Assembly: GCF_000955955.1 (NCBI RefSeq)
Contig: NZ_JYJG01000374.1
Location: forward strand, 1 to 24,479
DNA: 24,479 nucleotides
Source: Lentzea aerocolonigenes
Lineage (GTDB): Bacteria; Actinomycetota; Actinomycetes; Mycobacteriales; Pseudonocardiaceae
Direction: 5' to 3'
Below, piece after piece: positions 10,320 to 22,408 of the stretch. The notes under the pieces were generated by a model that saw only the letters and a program-made list of their open reading frames with translations, made no database searches and was not told the DNA's origin. The position numbers and the translations under genes are program-made. The stretch's first letter is position 1, and each line of letters opens with the position of its first letter.

Positions 10320-11626
10320 CACGGCCCGCGCCCGGCAACAGCTGCTTCTCCCAGGACACCACGCGCGCTGACGGCCTCTCGGGGCACATGATCCACTTCC
10401 TGATGACCAGCGGCCCGGGCACGGTGTCGGCGCAGACCGCCGCGAACACGGCCACCTCGCTCGAGCGCAGCTACGCCGGTGTCGAGGCACGGCTCAAGAG
10501 GGTTGGCGAGACGCTCGGTGAGGCGTGGACCGGTGCCAGTGCGGACGCCGCACAGGCTGCCGGCAACCCGATCAACCAGGCCATGATCCAGATGCAGGAC
10601 GCACTCCGGCAGGCAGACCACTCGCTGTCCAATCAGGTGTACCAGTTCAACCTGAACAAGGGTCAGCTGAAGAACATGCCGGACAGCAAGCCGGAGACCG
10701 GGTTCTGGGACGACGCGACCCCGTGGGACACCGACACCGAGGACGCGGTCAACGCCTACAACGGCGACGAGTCGCACAACCGCAAGGTCTACAGCGAGTT
10801 CCAGAGCGCCAGCAACACCAACCGCGGTGAGCTGCCGAAGGAGTTCCCGGCGGTCACGGGCGACAACCTGAAGGTCGAGGTCACCGACACCGGTGGCGAC
10901 GACGGCCGCGACAAGACCAGCAACAACGTCGACAACTCCAGCATCCCGCGCGGCACGCCGAACTTCCCGACCTCGACCGGCCACCCGCAGAGCACGACCG
11001 GCGACACCTGGACCCCGCCCAGCAACACCACCGGCGGCAACAACGACACCACGACGTCCCAGGCCGTCGGCGGCGACGTCAACAGCCCGCTGAGGACCGA
11101 GTTCCCCGGTGGCGGCAAGCCTCCCGTCGGCAGCGTGATCGACCGGCCGCCGAACACGGGCATCCCGCCGATCGGCGTTCCTCCCGGCCTGGGCGGTCCC
11201 GGCGGCACCGGTGGCGGACGTGGTCCCGGTGGCAGCGCGGGCCGCGGCCCCGGTGGTCCCGGCGGCAGCGGCGCGGGCGGCAAGTTCGGTGGCGGCAGCG
11301 GGTCCGGCAGGCTCGGCGGTGGCGGCCTCGGTGGCGTCGGCACGGGCAGCAGCAGCGGCTCGAACGCGCAGCAGCCCGGCGGCAAGTCCGGTGTCTTCGG
11401 CGGTATGGGCGCAGAGGGTGGCCCGAACGCGGCAGGGCGCGGTGGCGTCGGTGCGGCGGGCCGGGGCGGTGCCGCTGGTGCGGGCGGCATGGGCGGCCAC
11501 GGTCAGAAGGGACAGGGGGAGGACGACCTGGAGCACAAGTCGGCCGACTACCTGGTCACCGAGGAGAACACCAACGAGATCATCGGTGACATGCCGATGG
11601 TCGCGCCGCCGACGATCGGGGGGTGA
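10316..11626 (+). CDS. PPE-like type VII secretion substrate with Gly-rich domain
   Basis: The product has 436 residues from ATG 10316, which overlaps the preceding stop (ATGA). The N-terminal ~180 residues are helical with an AWTGASADAAQ motif (W71-T-G73), as in PPE/WXG proteins. A Thr/Asn/Ser-rich linker comes next, then a Gly/Pro/Ser-rich low-complexity region at about 284-398. The C-terminal tail has the form ADYLVTEENTNE followed by IIGDMPMVAPPTIG. Tails ending in APP-V/T-IG are typical of PPE-like proteins of Pseudonocardiales ESX loci, and YLVTE fits YxxxE. No Sec or Tat signal is present, as expected for ESX cargo. The neighbouring espG-like gene supplies the cognate chaperone. The in-frame region upstream to 10256 overlaps the lipoprotein gene and is not used. 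Confidence 0.8.
   Translation: MTRPAPGNSCFSQDTTRADGLSGHMIHFLMTSGPGTVSAQTAANTATSLERSYAGVEARLKRVGETLGEAWTGASADAAQAAGNPINQAMIQMQDALRQADHSLSNQVYQFNLNKGQLKNMPDSKPETGFWDDATPWDTDTEDAVNAYNGDESHNRKVYSEFQSASNTNRGELPKEFPAVTGDNLKVEVTDTGGDDGRDKTSNNVDNSSIPRGTPNFPTSTGHPQSTTGDTWTPPSNTTGGNNDTTTSQAVGGDVNSPLRTEFPGGGKPPVGSVIDRPPNTGIPPIGVPPGLGGPGGTGGGRGPGGSAGRGPGGPGGSGAGGKFGGGSGSGRLGGGGLGGVGTGSSSGSNAQQPGGKSGVFGGMGAEGGPNAAGRGGVGAAGRGGAAGAGGMGGHGQKGQGEDDLEHKSADYLVTEENTNEIIGDMPMVAPPTIGG
11170..11510 (+). repeat. Low-complexity GGC/GGT-rich tract encoding the Gly-rich domain
   Basis: The DNA is dominated by GGC, GGT, GGN-CCC and GGN-AGC codons and yields short imperfect GGxGG and GPGG repeats (about residues 284-398 of the PPE-like protein). 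Such tracts tend to vary in length between strains by slippage or recombination. Confidence 0.75.
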
Positions 11627-12327
11627 GCGTGCTGCGTTCGTCCATTCAGCTGTCCGACCTCGCGTTCGACGTGCTGTGGAAGCAGGAGCGGCTCGGGGAG
11701 TACCACCCGGCGCTGTCCGTCGACTCGCCCGGTGAGACCGAAGAGGAGCGCGCGCTGATCGAGCGCGACGTCATCGGCGAGCTGCGCAGGGTCGGTCTCG
11801 ATCACCCGGACGTCCGAGGCACGCTGCACCTGATCGCCAAGGCGGACCACGACTACTCGGCGTGGATCGCGGTCACGCCGAGCGAGACCAAGCCGGTGGT
11901 GGTCGCGGCGAACTCGCAGCACGGTGTGCTCGCCGTGCACGACAACGGGTTCGTGCAGCTGCACCCGATCCGGCCGGAGAACGCGCCGGAGGTCCTCGCG
12001 ATGCAGCTGCCGGACGTCCCGGCCGGCCGCGGCGCGTCGATCAACGTGCACGAGTCCGAGATCAACGTGCACCAGCACGGCAAGGCGTCGCCGTCGATCT
12101 CGCTGCGCCAGCTGCTCGCCCAGCCCCGCAAGGGCACGGCGAAGCTGTACGCGGCGAAGCGCAACGGCGAGGGCCGGCAGCGCGCCAAGACCTTCCTCAC
12201 CACGATCGACTTCGAGGACGGCCGCTGGCTCGTGGTCAAGTACACCGACCAGAACCACCAGACGTGGGTGCACGCCACGCCCGCGTCCCGCCAGATCATC
12301 ACGGACTGGCTGAAGCGCCTCACGTAA
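11623..12327 (+). CDS. EspG-family ESX secretion-associated chaperone
   Basis: The 234-residue cytoplasmic protein resembles the EspG family, which binds PPE proteins and holds them soluble until the ESX machine exports them. Family-like features are the N-terminal LSDLAFDVLWKQERLGEYHPAL, an alternating strand core (YSAWIAVTP, KPVVVAANSQHGVLAVHDNGFVQLHP) and the C-terminal half with RTKTFLTT-type strands and a final helix ASRQIITDWLKRL. GTG 11623 overlaps the PPE-like stop (GTGA), so the two are probably made together. A second GTG six bases on is an alternative start. It is the last gene of the four-gene unit. No ESX core gene (eccA-E, mycP) lies in this window, so it must serve a system encoded elsewhere. 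Confidence 0.82.
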   Translation: MSVLRSSIQLSDLAFDVLWKQERLGEYHPALSVDSPGETEEERALIERDVIGELRRVGLDHPDVRGTLHLIAKADHDYSAWIAVTPSETKPVVVAANSQHGVLAVHDNGFVQLHPIRPENAPEVLAMQLPDVPAGRGASINVHESEINVHQHGKASPSISLRQLLAQPRKGTAKLYAAKRNGEGRQRAKTFLTTIDFEDGRWLVVKYTDQNHQTWVHATPASRQIITDWLKRLT

Positions 12328-12372
12328 AAGGGATTTACCGCTGCATAACCGGACTGCACCAGCGTCGCGGCT

Positions 12373-12804
12373 GTGAGAAAGCCACTTGCCCTCGCCGCCG
12401 CACTGGCCGCGACGCTGCTGTCCGTCGGGGTTGGCACCGCCAACGCCGAGACCGTCCCCGGTTGTGCCTCTGCCAAGCAGATCGGCACCACCGGCGCCAT
12501 CACCTACCAGGGCAAGCAGATCGGCTCCGTGAAGCAGTTCGCCGGCTGCGGTAAGAACTACCCGTACCTGTGGGTCTGGGACTCGTACTACAACTCCCAC
12601 CGCAACGTCCACGTCAGCAACTGGATCGCGGAGTTCAGCGGCGGCGAGGAGATCCCGCACGGCGGCGGCGAGGCCACCGGCAAGCAGGAGCTGTGGGGCG
12701 CGGGCGCGGCCACGCTCGACAAGTGCACCAAGGCCGTCGCCACCATCCGCACCGGCTCCGGCGTCACCGACTACGTGTGGGGCGCCACGGACAAGCGCTG
12801 CTGA
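12373..12804 (+). CDS. Small secreted four-cysteine protein, unknown function
   Basis: The product is a 143-residue protein I do not recognise. A Sec signal peptide (MRKPLALAAALAATLLSVGV) ends at a likely ANA|ET cleavage after residue 25. The mature ~118 residues contain four cysteines, C31, C59, C118 and C143 (the C-terminal residue), suggesting two disulfides. Aromatic-rich strands (NYPYLWVWDSYYNSH, VSNWIAEFSG) are reminiscent of compact secreted beta folds. The start is GTG 12373, just upstream of the signal peptide core, and no Shine-Dalgarno is visible. It lies 45 bp after the EspG gene, so read-through from the ESX cassette is possible, but export is by Sec. Confidence 0.8.
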   Translation: MRKPLALAAALAATLLSVGVGTANAETVPGCASAKQIGTTGAITYQGKQIGSVKQFAGCGKNYPYLWVWDSYYNSHRNVHVSNWIAEFSGGEEIPHGGGEATGKQELWGAGAATLDKCTKAVATIRTGSGVTDYVWGATDKRC

Positions 12805-12855
12805 AGTTCATCTCGGGTTCGGCAGCCGGTCAGAAGCGCAGACTAGAAACCGCGC

Positions 12856-14364
12856 ATGACCTTCGACCGTCGCACGTTGTTCAAGGCAGGCGCAATCGGT
12901 ACGGCCGCGGCGCTGGTGCCCTCGGGCATCAGCCTCGCCAAGACCGACCGTCCCGTTCTCACCCACGGCGTGCAGTCCGGCGACGTCACCTGGGACGGCG
13001 GCATCGTGTGGACCCGCGCGGACCGGCCGTCCCGGATGCTCGTCGAGGTGTCCAACGACCCGGAGTTCCGCCTCTCCCGCCACGTCCGCGGCCCGCTGCT
13101 CACGCCGGAGACGGGTGGCACCGGGCAGGTCCGGGTCGGCAACCTGCTGCCCGGCCGCACCGCCTACTACCGCGTCACGGCCGAGGATCTGCACGGCCGC
13201 ACCTGCAGCGAGCCCGTCACCGGGAGCTTCGGCACCGCCCCGCTCGGCCGTGACCAGGTCCGCTTCGTGTGGTCCGGTGACGTCGCCGGGCAGGGCTGGG
13301 GCATCAACCCGGACATCGGCGGCATGCCGATCTTCAAGGCCATGGCCGACCGCAAGCCCGACTTCTTCGTCCACAGCGGCGACAGCGTCTACTCCGACGG
13401 CCCGATGAAGGAGTCCGTGACACTCCCGGACGGCCGGATCTGGCGCAACGTCGTCACGCCCGAGAAGTCCAAAGTGGCCGAAACGCTCGACGAGTACCGC
13501 GGCCAGTTCGCCTACAACCTGTTGGACGACAACCTCAAGCGCTTCGCCGCGCAGGTTCCCACCTATGCACAGTGGGATGATCACGAGGTCACCAACAACT
13601 GGTACCCCGGCGAGATCCTGGACCTCCCGCAGTACACCGAGAAGCGCGTAGATGTGCTGGCACAGCGCGCTTTCCAGGCGTTCCACGAGTGGCTGCCCGT
13701 CGACCGCCACAAAGCCGTCGACGGCCGCGTCCACCGGAAGTTCTCCTACGGCCGCAACGTCGAGATCTTCGTGCTCGACATGCGCACCTACAAGGACAAG
13801 AACACCTCGCCCAAGGACCAGCCGGGCGTCATTCTCGGCGAGAAGCAGGCGAAGTGGCTCGTCGACGGACTGTCCCGCAGCACCGCCACCTGGAAGATCA
13901 TCGCGGCGGACCTGCCTATCGGCCTCACCGTCCCGGACGGCACGGACATCGAAGGCGTCGCCAACGGGTTGCCGGGCGCTCCCAACGGTCGTGAGCACGA
14001 GATCGCGTGGGTGTTGCGGGAGCTCAAGAAGCGCCGGGTCCGCAACACCGTGTGGCTCACCGCCGACGTCCACTACACGGCGGCGCACCACTACTCGCCG
14101 GACCGCGCGGCCGTGGGCGACTTCGACCCGTTCTGGGAGTTCGTGTCCGGCCCGGCACACGCGGGTGCGTTCGGCCCGAACACGCTCGACCCGACGTTCG
14201 GCCCGGAAGCGGTGTTCGTGCACGCGCCGCCCGCTCCGAACACCTCGCCGCTGGACGGGTTCCAGCACTTCGGCGAGGTGCAGGCGAACCAGCACGAGCT
14301 CACCGTGTGGCTGCGTGACGCAACCGGCGCATCGCTCTGGTCCAAAACGCTGAGGGCCGGCTAG
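12856..14364 (+). CDS. phoD: Tat-exported PhoD-like phosphatase (alkaline phosphatase D family)
   Basis: This 502-residue calcineurin-superfamily phosphatase/phosphodiesterase is exported folded. The twin-arginine signal is at the N-terminus (DRRTLFKAGAIG, then a hydrophobic stretch to about 28). An N-terminal PhoD beta domain (GVQSGDVTWDGGIVWTRAD) is followed by the metallophosphatase core: WSGDVAGQG with D142, FVHSGDSVYSDG with D176, QWDDHEVTNNW with D241/D242/H243, and LTADVHYT with D404/H406. The position of the iron-ligand cysteine of the Bacillus PhoD signature (SCQ) is here SGD, so this belongs to a cysteine-less subgroup. ATG 12856 has a poor ribosome-binding site. TAGAAA, ending 6 nt upstream, is a weak -10 candidate. 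The likely role is phosphate release from phosphodiesters or teichoic-acid-type polymers outside the cell. Confidence 0.9.
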   Translation: MTFDRRTLFKAGAIGTAAALVPSGISLAKTDRPVLTHGVQSGDVTWDGGIVWTRADRPSRMLVEVSNDPEFRLSRHVRGPLLTPETGGTGQVRVGNLLPGRTAYYRVTAEDLHGRTCSEPVTGSFGTAPLGRDQVRFVWSGDVAGQGWGINPDIGGMPIFKAMADRKPDFFVHSGDSVYSDGPMKESVTLPDGRIWRNVVTPEKSKVAETLDEYRGQFAYNLLDDNLKRFAAQVPTYAQWDDHEVTNNWYPGEILDLPQYTEKRVDVLAQRAFQAFHEWLPVDRHKAVDGRVHRKFSYGRNVEIFVLDMRTYKDKNTSPKDQPGVILGEKQAKWLVDGLSRSTATWKIIAADLPIGLTVPDGTDIEGVANGLPGAPNGREHEIAWVLRELKKRRVRNTVWLTADVHYTAAHHYSPDRAAVGDFDPFWEFVSGPAHAGAFGPNTLDPTFGPEAVFVHAPPAPNTSPLDGFQHFGEVQANQHELTVWLRDATGASLWSKTLRAG

Positions 14365-14373
14365 AGATCGCAA

Positions 14374-14379
14374 TAGGGT
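14374..14379 (+). promoter_or_regulatory. -10 box for the duplicated-domain protein gene (leaderless)
   Basis: TAGGGT (TANNNT), preceded by AA, ends exactly 7 nt before GTG 14387, with no ribosome-binding site. It sits in the 22-bp gap after phoD and supports an independent leaderless transcript. Confidence 0.45.
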
Positions 14380-14386
14380 CGAGTGC

Positions 14387-16342
14387 GTGCCCATCTCGTT
14401 CGACATCACCGGATTCCGCCAGCTCGACCAGACAACCTGGCAGCACGCCAACGGTGACCACGTTGTGCTGGAGTACTACGACCTGGTCCCGGACCTGCCC
14501 GCCGGGCTGGACGACCTGCCCAAACTGAGGCACGACCTCGCTGAGCTGCACAGCAAGGACGGATGCCTCATCGAAGCGCACGTCGTCCAGCTCGCCGGTG
14601 TGCCCGCGCTGCTGCGGATCATCAAGGTGCCGCTGCCGAACCGTCCGGCCGGGCAGGGGTTCCTGTGCTCGTTCACGGTGCCGAAGGCGACCTGCAGCGC
14701 GGTGTTGCAGCTCATCGCGCCGGAAGGCCCGGTCTCGGGCATGCGCGAGGCGGCGCTGGCACCCGAGGTCGGGTTCGAGCGCTGGATCATGCAGCACCCG
14801 TACGCACCGCAGCTGCAGGGCAAGCTGCCGTTCCACGCGGGCGACGACCCGCGGTTCGACAGCCGGTTCCCCGACCACCCGCTCTCCCGCGCACGGGCCT
14901 GGGCCCACCACGTCGTGCGGACCGCCCGGCTGGATCCGCAGTTCGCCGCCCTGCCACCGTTCCAGCCGAACGCACAGCAGAACCTGCCGCCCGAGGTCGC
15001 AGGACTCCTCAACTCCCAGCTGGTCACCGCGGTGTGCGGGGTCCCGGTCGGCGGCCACATCGCGTTGCAGATCGGCGAACGCACGACGTACTGGAAGATG
15101 CCCGACGGCCACCTGCTCAGCAGGCTGGGCAGGGGAAACCTGTCGCGATCTCCGCTCAGCGACGGCAGGTTCCGCGACGTGATCATGGTCGACGAGCAGA
15201 GCGGCCAAGCACTGCTGATGGACCGGTTCATGACGGACGGGAAGTCGCTCGGCGTCCAGACGCAGCTGCAACCGGTGACGCGGGAAGCCGCCTACGCGGC
15301 GGTCACCAACGACACGCTCAGGGAGGCCTACCGCTGGGTCGGCCGGATGATCGAGGTGGCGGACGGCCGGCGGGAGTACCTCACCCTCGAACCCGTTGTG
15401 AACCAGGGCGAACGGGTCGATCCGTTCGCGATGATGGCTCTGCGGAACCACGAGGGTGAGGACATCGTCGTCGTGTCCTGCTCCCCGGCTCCGTCGCAGA
15501 ACACGCCGTTCCAGGGCACCCCGGGCATGAACGCGCCGGTGTCGCGGGAGACCCTCCAGGGCATCGGCGAGCTGGCGATGTCCGCGATGCTGGAGTGGGG
15601 CCCGCACCCGCTGGACATGGCGATCACCTTCACCCGCTACGGCGACGGCATCGAGTCGCAGGGCACCCCGGAAAGCCTGACCGGCGAGGCACGCGCGATG
15701 TTCACCGGGGCTCCGGCCACGGTGGTGCCCGGTATGGCCGTCGGCGGTTACGTCGCGTTGCAGCAGGGCGAGCAGCGCACGTACTGGCGGCTACCCGACG
15801 ACGACCTCGCGCACCGGCTCGGCTTCGGCGTCCTGGCGCGCGCCCACTCGCCGGGCCACCGGTTCCGCGACGTCCTGCTGATCGACCAGCGGACGGGCGA
15901 CCTGCTCGTCCCCCATCGCTACAGCGAGGACGGCTCGACCGCGGGCAGCAGGACGACGGTGGTGCAGGTGTCGCCGGAGGAGGCGATGGCCGCGGCCACG
16001 CCGGAAGCCTGCAAGGAGGCGTTCGAGCGGCTCGGCTGGGCGGTGCTCAGCGCGGCGAAACGCGGCGAGCACCTCTTCGTCGAACGGCTGGAGAACGAGC
16101 TGAGGCAGGACCCGTACGTGCGGCTGGCGGTCCTGAGTCTCTTCGACGAAGACCCCGTGGCCGTGGCCTCCGCTTCCCCGGCGCCGTCAGCGAAGACGCA
16201 GTTCAACGACCTGCCGACGCTGGAGGCACCAGCCTCGGCCGACAACATCCTCAGCCTGGGCCCGTTGGCGTTGCAGGCGATCAACGACTGGGGGCTGCAC
16301 CCCCTGCACGTGGTGCCGACGTACCACCGCCCGACGCGCTGA
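14387..16342 (+). CDS. Unrecognised 651-residue protein with internal tandem duplication
   Basis: I do not recognise a named family. No signal peptide or membrane segment is visible, so it is probably cytoplasmic unless exported by a non-Sec route. Residues 1-195 form one domain with strands such as HVVLEYYDLVPDLPAGL, CLIEAHVVQLAGVPALLRIIKVPLP and a GMREAAL motif. This pattern weakly recalls Mog1/LpqN-like alpha-beta folds, but that is only a guess. Residues 214-421 and 446-648 are clear copies of each other. Shared signatures are VGGHIALQIGERTTYWKMPD versus VGGYVALQQGEQRTYWRLPD, RFRDVIMVDEQSG versus RFRDVLLIDQRTG, SPAPS-x2-T-x-F, and WGPHPLDM versus WGLHPLHV. GTG 14387 is fixed by the TAGGGT box 7 nt upstream. 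It sits 22 bp after phoD and 94 bp before the amylopullulanase. Confidence 0.82.
   Translation: MPISFDITGFRQLDQTTWQHANGDHVVLEYYDLVPDLPAGLDDLPKLRHDLAELHSKDGCLIEAHVVQLAGVPALLRIIKVPLPNRPAGQGFLCSFTVPKATCSAVLQLIAPEGPVSGMREAALAPEVGFERWIMQHPYAPQLQGKLPFHAGDDPRFDSRFPDHPLSRARAWAHHVVRTARLDPQFAALPPFQPNAQQNLPPEVAGLLNSQLVTAVCGVPVGGHIALQIGERTTYWKMPDGHLLSRLGRGNLSRSPLSDGRFRDVIMVDEQSGQALLMDRFMTDGKSLGVQTQLQPVTREAAYAAVTNDTLREAYRWVGRMIEVADGRREYLTLEPVVNQGERVDPFAMMALRNHEGEDIVVVSCSPAPSQNTPFQGTPGMNAPVSRETLQGIGELAMSAMLEWGPHPLDMAITFTRYGDGIESQGTPESLTGEARAMFTGAPATVVPGMAVGGYVALQQGEQRTYWRLPDDDLAHRLGFGVLARAHSPGHRFRDVLLIDQRTGDLLVPHRYSEDGSTAGSRTTVVQVSPEEAMAAATPEACKEAFERLGWAVLSAAKRGEHLFVERLENELRQDPYVRLAVLSLFDEDPVAVASASPAPSAKTQFNDLPTLEAPASADNILSLGPLALQAINDWGLHPLHVVPTYHRPTR
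15026..15649 (+). repeat. Internal duplication, copy 1 (residues 214-421)
   Basis: This is the first of two ~205-residue paralogous units in the gene at 14387-16342. It ends in WGPHPLDMAITFTRYGDG. The two copies are similar at protein level but clearly diverged in DNA, so the duplication is old. Confidence 0.8.
15722..16330 (+). repeat. Internal duplication, copy 2 (residues 446-648)
   Basis: This is the second unit, ending in WGLHPLHVVPTYHR. It aligns over its whole length with copy 1, with a short Gly/Thr/Ala-rich linker (422-445) between the copies. Confidence 0.8.
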
Positions 16343-16344
16343 TC

Positions 16345-16414
16345 GCAAATATTTGCAAGGCCCGACGTATTGTTTACCGTTGTTTGTCGTGGTTTCGTGC
16401 AGCAACCCTGCAAG
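16345..16414 (+). promoter_or_regulatory. Operator-like palindrome and CTTGCAG-type elements upstream of the amylopullulanase
   Basis: GCAAATATTTGC (16345-16356) is a perfect 12-bp palindrome, followed by AAGG so that TTTGCAAGG is also present. CTGCAAG at 16408-16414 is the reverse complement of CTTGCAG. CTTGCAG/CTTGCAA repeats are known operator elements of LacI-family maltose regulators (MalR) at Streptomyces amylase and malE promoters. TANNNT candidates for the -10 box are TATTGT (16368-16373) and TACCGT (16375-16380). The arrangement fits glucose-repressed, maltose-induced control, which is inferred. Confidence 0.5.
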
Positions 16415-16436
16415 AAGTTGCGACAAGGAGGTCGCG

Positions 16437-21836
<5,400 letters not shown>

Positions 21837-21847
21837 TTCCGCTGGCG

Positions 21848-21869
21848 GATAGTTTCGATCGAGATAATT
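21848..21869 (+). promoter_or_regulatory. Operator-like site upstream of the MarR gene
   Basis: GATAGTTTCGATCGAGATAATT contains the palindrome TCGATCGA at 21855-21862. It matches the reverse complement of the site before the MFS gene at 15 of 22 positions (GATAGTTT-x-G-x2-CG-x-GA-x2-AT). It covers the -35 region of the marR promoter, consistent with autorepression. Confidence 0.55.
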
Positions 21870-21872
21870 TGA

Positions 21873-21878
21873 TACCGT
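21873..21878 (+). promoter_or_regulatory. -10 box of the MarR gene (leaderless)
   Basis: TACCGT ends exactly 7 nt before ATG 21886, and no Shine-Dalgarno intervenes. Transcription probably begins at the A of the start codon. Confidence 0.5.
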
Positions 21879-21885
21879 AGGTCTC

Positions 21886-22368
21886 ATGGGCACGAAGGGG
21901 TGTACCGACCTGATGATGCTGCTGCATCGGACAGGTCATGCGCTGGAGACCGAGCTGACGGCGAGGCTCGCGGAGATCGGACTGACTCCGCGAGCCCGTT
22001 GTGTGCTGACCAGCGCGTTGGACGCGGGGCTCACGCAGACCGAGATCGCGGACATGGCCAGCATCGACAAGACGACCATGGTCGTGACGATGGACGCGCT
22101 CGAGTCGGCCGGCTATGCCGAGCGCAAGCCGTCGCCCACGGACCGGCGTGCCCGCGTTGTCGTCGTGACCGAGAAGGGCCGGGCGATCGTCGGGAAGGCC
22201 GACCAGGTCGTGGCCGATGTCTACGCGAGCGTGCTGGATTGCCTGCCTGTTGACGAGAGAGAAGGCCTGGTCGGTGGCCTGACGCGGCTCGTGGAGGGCC
22301 GGTTGAGCACGCCGATGCCGTGCGAGAAGCCGCCGCGCAAGCGTGCCCTGCGTCATGCCGTTGGATAA
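21886..22368 (+). CDS. MarR-family transcriptional regulator
   Basis: This 160-residue winged-helix regulator has an N-terminal dimerisation helix (about 7-29), then the DNA-binding domain at about 33-100. It includes a recognition helix around TQTEIADMASIDKTTMVVTMDALESAG and a wing with ERKPSPTDRRARVVVVTEKG, whose DRR motif is a MarR hallmark. A C-terminal helix completes the dimer, and the tail is basic (PPRKRALRH). It lies directly upstream of a DHA2 exporter with a 40-bp gap. Near-identical operator-like sequences precede both genes, so it most likely represses itself and the pump until a ligand binds. The inducing ligand cannot be read from sequence. Confidence 0.92.
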   Translation: MGTKGCTDLMMLLHRTGHALETELTARLAEIGLTPRARCVLTSALDAGLTQTEIADMASIDKTTMVVTMDALESAGYAERKPSPTDRRARVVVVTEKGRAIVGKADQVVADVYASVLDCLPVDEREGLVGGLTRLVEGRLSTPMPCEKPPRKRALRHAVG

Positions 22369-22370
22369 AA

Positions 22371-22392
22371 GATAGTCCCGTACAAAACTATC
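22371..22392 (+). promoter_or_regulatory. Inverted-repeat operator upstream of the MFS exporter
   Basis: GATAGT (22371-22376) and ACTATC (22387-22392) are perfect 6-bp inverted arms around a 10-bp spacer. The repeat covers the -35 region and ends 3 bp before the -10 box. It is the same type of site as at 21848-21869 in opposite orientation and is a good candidate for MarR binding. Confidence 0.62.
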
Positions 22393-22395
22393 TGC

Positions 22396-22401
22396 TACGG
22401 T
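22396..22401 (+). promoter_or_regulatory. -10 box of the MFS exporter gene (leaderless)
   Basis: TACGGT ends 7 nt before ATG 22409, and no ribosome-binding site lies between. The geometry is identical to the marR promoter. Confidence 0.5.
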
Positions 22402-22408
22402 TCCTCTT

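Noticed and set aside
12324..12338. GTAAA-AGGGA-TTTAC hairpin after the EspG stop
   Set aside because: The 5-bp AT-rich stem has no T-run and is too weak for a terminator.
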